From contig CAZUMJ010000017.1 in the NCBI GenBank assembly GCA_964621605.1, forward strand, positions 1-64,000: a stretch of DNA of 64,000 nt, written 5' to 3'. Shown here one piece after another: positions 59,427-64,000 of the stretch (its first letter is position 1; each line of letters opens with the position of its first letter). A program made the position numbers and the translations under genes. The notes beneath the pieces were generated by a model. That model saw nothing but the letters and a program-made list of their open reading frames with translations. It searched no databases and was not told where the DNA came from. This DNA comes from CAZUMJ01 sp964621605. GTDB taxonomy: Bacteria; Actinomycetota; Acidimicrobiia; Acidimicrobiales; Iamiaceae.

Positions 59427-60298
59427 GAAGCCGAGGGCTCGAACGGTCCGCAGACCGCCGCCGGCTTGCCACCGGTCAGTCCGCACAGCACGCGCACGTA
59501 GTTCGCCGTCGCCGAGCGCACCTGCCGACCGAGCGTGCTCTGCGGATCTGCGATCGCCTGCGCGATCTCGAGCTGCGTCTTGCCTTGCATCAACTCGGGC
59601 GTGAACGACGCCCCGCTGTGCACGGCGGTGCCACCGAGGTTCACCCAGGGGATGGAGCCGCCCTGTCCGTTCACGAAGGGTGGCGCGTTGTAGGTGTTGA
59701 AAAGCGTGGCGTCCTCGCCCGTGAGGTTCTCGAGCGGGGTGTACTGGCCGTCGACGAGTTCGCTCGTCCGCAGCTCCACCCCCCGGAAGGCAAGGTGCTC
59801 GCTCGTGAACCTGGAGCCGTAGTACGACACCGTCGCCGTGTCGGGGAAGACGTCCTCAGCGCCCGAGTAGCCGGTGCGCAGGCCGTCGAACGAGCCGAAC
59901 TGCGAGAGCGCAAGCGTCAAGGCCCACCGCTCGGCCGCACAGAACGGGCAGTACTCGGCACCCACGTAGAGCACGTACGGCTTGCCGTCGCGGGTCACCG
60001 CGGGAGCCTCGATGGCGTGGGGTCCGTTCGACGGTTCGGTGTTGCCTGCGGCGGCGATGCTGGTGGGGTCGACCGACAGGAGATGACGCATCACCGCCGA
60101 GTCAAGCGCGCCAGTCGCCTTCGCGGGCGCATCCCCCGAAGAGCCAGAGCCCGACGCGAACTTGGCGACGACGAGCACGAGCACCGCGAGCACCACGACG
60201 GCGGACGCTCCCGCCGCCACACGGGTACGCCGTCGGCGCTCCGCCTCTGCACGGGCGGCGACAGCGCGCGCGACGGAAGCACGAGGCTTGCTGGACAT
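59423..60298 (-). CDS. Membrane-anchored DUF929/thioredoxin-like protein
   Basis: 291 residues from ATG 60298 with ggaggtcccc upstream. Basic N-terminus, one helix (ASAVVVLAVLVLVVAKFASG), then an outer domain with VLYVGAEYCPFCAAERWALT (C117-x-x-C120, the thioredoxin-like active site), YYGSRFTSEHLAFRGVELRT, FVNGQGGSIPWVNLGGTAVH (cis-Pro region, SIPW), and a Cys pair VLCGLTGGKPAAVCGP. It belongs to the DUF929-type group. Translational coupling to VKOR implies that the two form a disulfide-forming system for exported proteins. Confidence 0.87.
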   Translation of the reverse strand: MSSKPRASVARAVAARAEAERRRRTRVAAGASAVVVLAVLVLVVAKFASGSGSSGDAPAKATGALDSAVMRHLLSVDPTSIAAAGNTEPSNGPHAIEAPAVTRDGKPYVLYVGAEYCPFCAAERWALTLALSQFGSFDGLRTGYSGAEDVFPDTATVSYYGSRFTSEHLAFRGVELRTSELVDGQYTPLENLTGEDATLFNTYNAPPFVNGQGGSIPWVNLGGTAVHSGASFTPELMQGKTQLEIAQAIADPQSTLGRQVRSATANYVRVLCGLTGGKPAAVCGPFEPSAS

Positions 60299-60411
60299 GG
60301 GGACCTCCGGGTGGCGTCATCGGCACCGAGGGGGACAGGACGTGGAGGTGGTCGCCCTCCGTCCTGCGACAGTTCCCGACGTGACCGACGTCGCCCGTCG
60401 GTGCGACCGAG

Positions 60412-61293
60412 CTACGAGGCGGCCCGGAACTTCGCCACGACCTGCATCGCGTGGTCGATCGGAATGGCGAACCCGATGTTCGATGCCGATACCGAGCCGG
60501 AGCTCTGCGCCACCGCGGTATCGATGCCGACCACCTGCCCGCGTGCGTTCACCAGCGGGCCTCCCGAGTTGCCGCTGCTGATGGCTGCATCGGTCTGGAT
60601 GACGCCTCGCAGTGACGACTCCTCTGTCGTGATGGAGCGGTCCAGCGCTGAGACGATGCCCCGTGTGACGGTCGGCGCGCCTTGCAGGTCGAGCGCGTTG
60701 CCGATCGCCACGACGTCGTCGCCCACGTGCAGGTCGGCCGATGCCCCGAGCTCGGCGGGGGTCAGGCTCGACGCCCCCCGGAGTTGCAGCAGCGCGAGGT
60801 CGTTCGTGCTGCTGACGCCGAGCACCGTCGCCTTGTACGTCTTGCCGCTCGCGACCTTCACCTCGATGCTGCTGGCGTTCGCCACGACGTGGGCGTTGGT
60901 CAGCACCTCACCCTTCGCGCTCAACACCACACCCGTACCGGCAGCTTGTGCCGTCTGGGTCTGAGGGGCATCGGCGAACGGGTCCCCGAACCCGCCGTAG
61001 CCGCCGTAGCCACCGCCGAACGTCGGCGTCGTCGTCTCGATCGTCGTGGTGATGGTCACCACCGAGGGCCGGAGTCGCTCGTAGATCTGCGCCACGTCGA
61101 GTTGATCTCCCGCGAAGGTGGCGCGCACCGCTTGGGCACGCACGCCTACGGCGCTGGTCGTGGCCCCCGTGGCGCGCGGCGCAGCGAGATAGCCCCCTGC
61201 CACACCGCCGCTGAACGCGAGCCCGGCGGTCGCGACGATCGCCACAGCAGTGCGGGTGAGTGGGGAACGGGCCGAGGTCGAGTTCGCTTCCAT
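60412..61293 (-). CDS. HtrA/trypsin-like serine protease without PDZ domain
   Basis: 293 residues from ATG 61293. A membrane-anchoring segment (AVAIVATAGLAFSGGVAGGY) is followed by the chymotrypsin-fold domain: VLTNAHVVANASSIEV (His), SSTNDLALLQLRG (Asp), and AAISSGNSGGPLVNARGQVV (Ser), all present. A Gly/Tyr-rich insert (GGGYGGYGGFGDPF) precedes it. The protein ends right after the catalytic domain, so the PDZ domain of DegP/HtrA is missing. It probably works as a cell-surface protease in stress or quality control. Confidence 0.9.
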   Translation of the reverse strand: MEANSTSARSPLTRTAVAIVATAGLAFSGGVAGGYLAAPRATGATTSAVGVRAQAVRATFAGDQLDVAQIYERLRPSVVTITTTIETTTPTFGGGYGGYGGFGDPFADAPQTQTAQAAGTGVVLSAKGEVLTNAHVVANASSIEVKVASGKTYKATVLGVSSTNDLALLQLRGASSLTPAELGASADLHVGDDVVAIGNALDLQGAPTVTRGIVSALDRSITTEESSLRGVIQTDAAISSGNSGGPLVNARGQVVGIDTAVAQSSGSVSASNIGFAIPIDHAMQVVAKFRAAS

Positions 61294-61398
61294 GCCCACA
61301 GGCAACCGCGCGGACCTCAGCGATGGCTTCAGGTCACCTGGACGTTCCCTGGGAGTCGCAGTCACGGCTGCGGAGCCCGCGTCCGCGTCCTCGCTCTG

Positions 61399-61404
61399 TA
61401 GCGT
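61399..61404 (+). promoter_or_regulatory. -10-like TAGCGT, leaderless start
   Basis: TAGCGT ends 9 nt before ATG 61414 of the SpoU methyltransferase gene. Confidence 0.4.
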
Positions 61405-61413
61405 GCCCGAGCG

Positions 61414-62088
61414 ATGCCTCGTCCACCCAGACCGTCTGCGCGCCCCGAGCCCCCAGACGACGGCCCCTCTCGGCACGGGGAGGTACCCACCGAGGCGGTC
61501 GGGGTGGGTCCCCACCCCGAGCCGTGGCCGAACGACCCACGCCTCGACCCCGAGCTGCTCGCCGCCGGCGATCGTCGAAACGTGGTGGACCGCTACCGCT
61601 ATTGGCACCACGACGCGATCGTGGCCGACCTGGCCACGCGGCAGCACCCCTTCCACGTCGCGATCGAGAACTGGCAGCACGACCGCAACATCGGCGCGGT
61701 CGTGCGCAACGCCAACGCGTTCGGCGCGGCGGGCGTGCACATCGTCGGGAGGCGGCGCTGGAACCGACGAGGAGCCATGGTCACCGACCGATATCTCGCC
61801 GTACACCACCACGAGGACGTGTCGACGCTCCTCGCCTGGTGCGCGACGCGCGGGCTCCCGCTGGTCGGCATCGACAACGTGGAAGGGTCGGTCCCGCTCG
61901 AGCAGAGCTCCCTCCCCGCCGCATGCGTGCTGATCTTCGGCCAGGAAGGCCCCGGACTGTCACCGAACACGCTCGCCGCCTGCAGTCAGGTGTGCGAGAT
62001 CACGATGTACGGGTCGACCCGATCGCTCAACGCGGGCGTTGCCTCCGGTATCGCGATGTACGCCTGGCTCCGCCAGCACGTGCCGTAG
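61414..62088 (+). CDS. SpoU/TrmH-family RNA 2'-O-methyltransferase
   Basis: 224 residues. A Pro-rich N-terminal 45 residues precede the SPOUT domain. Motif 1: VAIENWQHDRNIGAVVRNAN; motif 2: VLIFGQEGPGLSPNTLAAC; motif 3: GSTRSLNAGVASGIAMYAW, together forming the trefoil-knot SAM site, with catalytic Arg in NIGAVVRNAN. It methylates ribose in tRNA or rRNA; which residue cannot be inferred. Leaderless start supported by TAGCGT. Confidence 0.92.
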   Translation: MPRPPRPSARPEPPDDGPSRHGEVPTEAVGVGPHPEPWPNDPRLDPELLAAGDRRNVVDRYRYWHHDAIVADLATRQHPFHVAIENWQHDRNIGAVVRNANAFGAAGVHIVGRRRWNRRGAMVTDRYLAVHHHEDVSTLLAWCATRGLPLVGIDNVEGSVPLEQSSLPAACVLIFGQEGPGLSPNTLAACSQVCEITMYGSTRSLNAGVASGIAMYAWLRQHVP

Positions 62089-62098
62089 CTTCGAGTCG

Positions 62099-62104
62099 TA
62101 ACCT
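62099..62104 (+). promoter_or_regulatory. -10-like TAACCT, leaderless start
   Basis: TAACCT ends 6 nt before ATG 62111 of the ligase-like gene, probably the promoter of the sigma-factor operon. Confidence 0.4.
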
Positions 62105-62110
62105 GCTTCC

Positions 62111-62842
62111 ATGGAAGAGGCGGCCTCCTCCTCTCTGAGCGGGCTCATCCAGCTCGTCGACCTCGGCAGCGTCGCGAGCGAGCTTCCCCCGCTCGACCTG
62201 CAGCCCATGCAGGCAGACCGGGCCGATGCCCCACCCGCGGACGAGCATCGCTGGGCCTACCAACCATGTTGGCGAGGTCGTCGGGCCGTCATCCACCTGC
62301 ACGGGGCACTCGCGGACGTCGGCCTCCTCCCGCCTGTACGCGTGGTCGACCTGCACGGCAACGACCTGACGGGGAGCCTGCCGGAGCTCGCGTCGATGGC
62401 AGATGCGGGACCATCGGTCCCGGCGTCCCTCGACGTGGTGGTGAGCCCACCCCTGGCGCAGGTCGCCGAGCACGATGCGGGTGCCGCCAAGCTCCTGCTG
62501 CGCCTCGAGCCGACCACACCCACGATCGCCGGTGAGCGAGCCCACGACGCACCCGTGCACGTGCTCGTGCTCGACCTGGCTCACCTGGCAGGCCATCGTG
62601 TCGCGGACCTCCCCTACACGCACCGTCGTGCACTGCTGCTCGAACGGCTGCCCGACGGGCCGAGTTGGGAGGTCCCGGGCCACACCCTGCACCCCGATCA
62701 CCACCTGCGCGCCATGGCAGAGGAGTGGCGTTGCACCGACGTCGTCGCGAAGCGGCTGGACAGCCACTACTTCCCCGGCATGGTCAGTCCGACGTGGCTG
62801 CGCATCCCGGTCGAGGCCCTTCCCCTGCGCCCGGCGAGATGA
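62111..62842 (+). CDS. ATP-dependent DNA ligase-like protein, catalytic Lys lost
   Basis: 243 residues that follow the adenylation domain of LigD/ATP-dependent ligases: motif I region WAYQPCWRGRRAVIHLHG, where families read PKWDGFR; the nucleophile Lys is Cys53 and the Asp is Arg. Then VRVVDLHGNDLTGSLPELAS (motif III-like), VHVLVLDLAHLAGHRVADLP (motif IIIa), YTHRRALLLERLPDGPSWEV, and TDVVAKRLDSHYFPGMVSPT W (motif IV/V, EGVVAKR changed to TDVVAKR but Lys kept). The OB domain is absent. It cannot be a ligase by the usual mechanism. It is first in a tight cluster with an RsbW-like and a SigB-like gene, so a regulatory, nucleotide-sensing role is possible. Confidence 0.75.
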   Translation: MEEAASSSLSGLIQLVDLGSVASELPPLDLQPMQADRADAPPADEHRWAYQPCWRGRRAVIHLHGALADVGLLPPVRVVDLHGNDLTGSLPELASMADAGPSVPASLDVVVSPPLAQVAEHDAGAAKLLLRLEPTTPTIAGERAHDAPVHVLVLDLAHLAGHRVADLPYTHRRALLLERLPDGPSWEVPGHTLHPDHHLRAMAEEWRCTDVVAKRLDSHYFPGMVSPTWLRIPVEALPLRPAR

Positions 62843-62882
62843 CACAATCCCGGGGCCACGACTCCCCGAAGGCACCGCTTCA

Positions 62883-63392
62883 GTGACCCACGACCACGTC
62901 CGCTTGAGCATCCCGGCTGAGCCGCGCTTCGCGCGCCTCCTGCGGCTCACCGTGGCGAGCATCGCCGGGCGGGTGGGGTTCAACCTCGACGAGGTCGAAG
63001 ACGTGCGCATCGCGGTGAGTGAGGCCAGCGCGCTCCTTCTGGGCGACCGGCTCGATCCCGACGATCACGACCCCGACCTCCTCGACACCCTCGCGACGAC
63101 GAGCACCGCCCCCAAAGACGCCCGCCCGACCCTTCCCGCCGTGCTCCTCGGCGACCTCGGCCCCGATCCGGTGCTGTCCGACGAGGTCGCATCCGACCAC
63201 CTGTCGATGCTCGTGCTTCCCGGCGATGGGCACCTCGACATCTCGCTCGGCCGGTTCGGTAGCTCCACCCGGCCACACCCCAGTGTCTTGTCATCGCAGA
63301 TCTTCTCTGCCGTCGTCGACTCGTTCGCGCTTGTCGTCGAGGGTGACCACCCGGTGATCCACCTCACCAAGCAGCACCAACTCCCCACCTGA
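62883..63392 (+). CDS. RsbW-like anti-sigma factor
   Basis: 169 residues from GTG 62883. Start VRLSIPAEPRFARLLRLTVA then SIAGRVGFNLDEVEDVRIAV and SEASALLLGDRLD is typical for the actinobacterial RsbW/anti-sigma ATPase group; the N-box region reads SEASALL rather than SEAVTNA, so the catalytic Asn is not obvious. An acidic linker of ~60 residues interrupts the domain, and the G-box is unclear. It ends with QIFSAVVDSFALVVEGDHPV. It probably binds the sigma factor encoded 10 bp downstream; its own ATPase/kinase activity is doubtful. Confidence 0.78.
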   Translation: MTHDHVRLSIPAEPRFARLLRLTVASIAGRVGFNLDEVEDVRIAVSEASALLLGDRLDPDDHDPDLLDTLATTSTAPKDARPTLPAVLLGDLGPDPVLSDEVASDHLSMLVLPGDGHLDISLGRFGSSTRPHPSVLSSQIFSAVVDSFALVVEGDHPVIHLTKQHQLPT

Positions 63393-63402
63393 CGAGGACC
63401 AC

Positions 63403-64000
63403 GTGCGCACCGACTCCCCCCGCCCCGAGACCCCCTGCATCGACAGCACTTGCGTGAACGATGCATGCAGACGTGAACGACTGGTCCGTGACCACCTCGG
63501 CCTGGCCCACCACCTCGCCCGCCGCTACCAGCACCGCGGCATCCCGCTCGACGACCTCGTGCAGGTTGCCTCGCTCGCCCTCGTCCAAGCAGCACATCGC
63601 TTCGACGAGCAGCGCGGGCTCGCGTTCACGGCGTACGTCGCGCCGACCATCGTCGGAGAGATCAAGCACCACTTCCGCGACCGGCTCTGGGACCTACGCG
63701 TACCCCGACGTGTGCAAGACCTGCACGTCACGCTGCACACGCTGGTCGACCCGTTGACGCACCGCCTCGGCCACACCCCCACGGTCGCCGAGCTCGCCGC
63801 CCATGCCGGCGTCTCCACCGACGAGGCACTCGAAGCGCTCGAGGCCGGCCGTGCCTTCACCGCCCGGTCGATCGACGCCGTGCCGGCCGCCGACTCGTTG
63901 GCCGACGCGACGCCGCTGTGGCCGAGCGACGACGACCTCCAAGGTGTCGAGCAGCGCCTGCTGATCTCATCGCTGCTCACCAAGCTGCCGCCACGCGAAC
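63403..64000 (+). CDS. SigB/SigF-family sigma factor (partial, runs off the end)
   Basis: At least 199 residues from GTG 63403 (gaggacc upstream), no stop before the window end. Region 2: LVRDHLGLAHHLARRYQHRG, IPLDDLVQVASLALVQAAHR, FDEQRGLAFTAYVAPTIVGE, IKHHFRDRLWDLRVPRRVQD. Region 3 (HTPTVAELAAHAGVSTDEAL) and the start of region 4 (VEQRLLISSLLTKLPPRE) follow. This is the group of stress/sporulation-type sigma factors. Gene order ligase-like, RsbW-like, sigma with gaps of 40 and 10 bp shows one operon. Confidence 0.88.
   Translation, partial: MRTDSPRPETPCIDSTCVNDACRRERLVRDHLGLAHHLARRYQHRGIPLDDLVQVASLALVQAAHRFDEQRGLAFTAYVAPTIVGEIKHHFRDRLWDLRVPRRVQDLHVTLHTLVDPLTHRLGHTPTVAELAAHAGVSTDEALEALEAGRAFTARSIDAVPAADSLADATPLWPSDDDLQGVEQRLLISSLLTKLPPRE

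Noticed and set aside
62111..62842. Functional ATP-dependent DNA ligase
   Set aside because: The catalytic lysine of motif I is a cysteine and the OB domain is missing.
1..64000. tRNA, rRNA or transposase genes
   Set aside because: I looked for tRNA-like cloverleaf arms with a CCA end and for rRNA and DDE/recombinase motifs and saw none that I could support.

Overview
The window is about 70% GC DNA with strong GC3 bias, dense gene packing, many 4-bp ATGA/GTGA overlaps and several apparently leaderless genes. Gene content (WS/DGAT wax-ester synthase, Ddn-type deazaflavin oxidoreductase, SigB/RsbW module, DUF4214 and DUF5666 secreted proteins, AbiEi/AbiEii pair) points to a high-GC actinobacterium, most plausibly an Acidimicrobiia relative. 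That placement is an inference from content. A run of exactly 100 N (6238-6337) shows this is a draft or metagenome assembly, so local gaps and frame breaks may be assembly faults.

1-4840 is a decayed accessory island. It holds remnants of an AbiE-like pair, a SUKH-like protein, a nuclease-like protein and a second nucleotidyltransferase, then an intact MntA/HepT pair and a YchJ-like protein. Two near-identical 84-bp repeats 3550 bp apart bracket most of it. 5041-12720 carries a secreted DUF4214-Fn3 protein interrupted by the gap, a GGDEF protein, a methyltransferase, a RanBP2-like zinc-finger membrane protein and a Met-rich secreted protein. 12896-23638 is mostly housekeeping or metabolic: amidase, RidA, a VWA protein, a sigma-like/unknown gene pair, a secreted protein, a SWIM-SNF2 helicase, a DsbA-like protein and an F420-type enzyme.

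23968-30039 has a two-domain cupredoxin-like lipoprotein, an operon of two ferritin-like diiron proteins plus a zinc-ribbon protein, and, across a divergent promoter region with two palindromes, a phasin-like small protein, an acyltransferase and WS/DGAT, suggesting neutral-lipid storage. 30345-32745 is an FtsX permease/ATPase/TetR export operon. 33672-39981 is a five-gene MacAB-like export operon with two adaptors and a DUF5666 protein. 40120-46270 has a secreted GH5 enzyme, a Fur-family regulator facing a CbiM-PDGLE-CbiQ fusion plus CbiO (nickel/cobalt uptake) with a palindromic Fur-type box between them, and an Old Yellow Enzyme.

46349-56964 includes a CopG/toxin-like pair, a very large secreted subtilase-fold protein whose catalytic serine is replaced by threonine, a penicillin-acylase-family protein, a second GGDEF protein and an intact AbiEi/AbiEii pair. 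57112-64000 has an acyl-CoA dehydrogenase with a methyltransferase, a VKOR/thioredoxin-like disulfide pair, an HtrA-type protease, a SpoU methyltransferase, and an operon of a ligase-like protein lacking the catalytic lysine, an RsbW-like anti-sigma factor and a SigB-type sigma factor that runs off the end.

The most novel-looking signals are: a shared extreme C-terminal P-x-(Y/F)-T-G on three unrelated secreted proteins (genes at 11833, 40120 and 47001); the pseudo-ligase fused by synteny to a general-stress sigma module; the degenerate subtilase; the CbiMNQ fusion with its operator; and a recurrent TAnnnT box 6-9 nt upstream of start codons.
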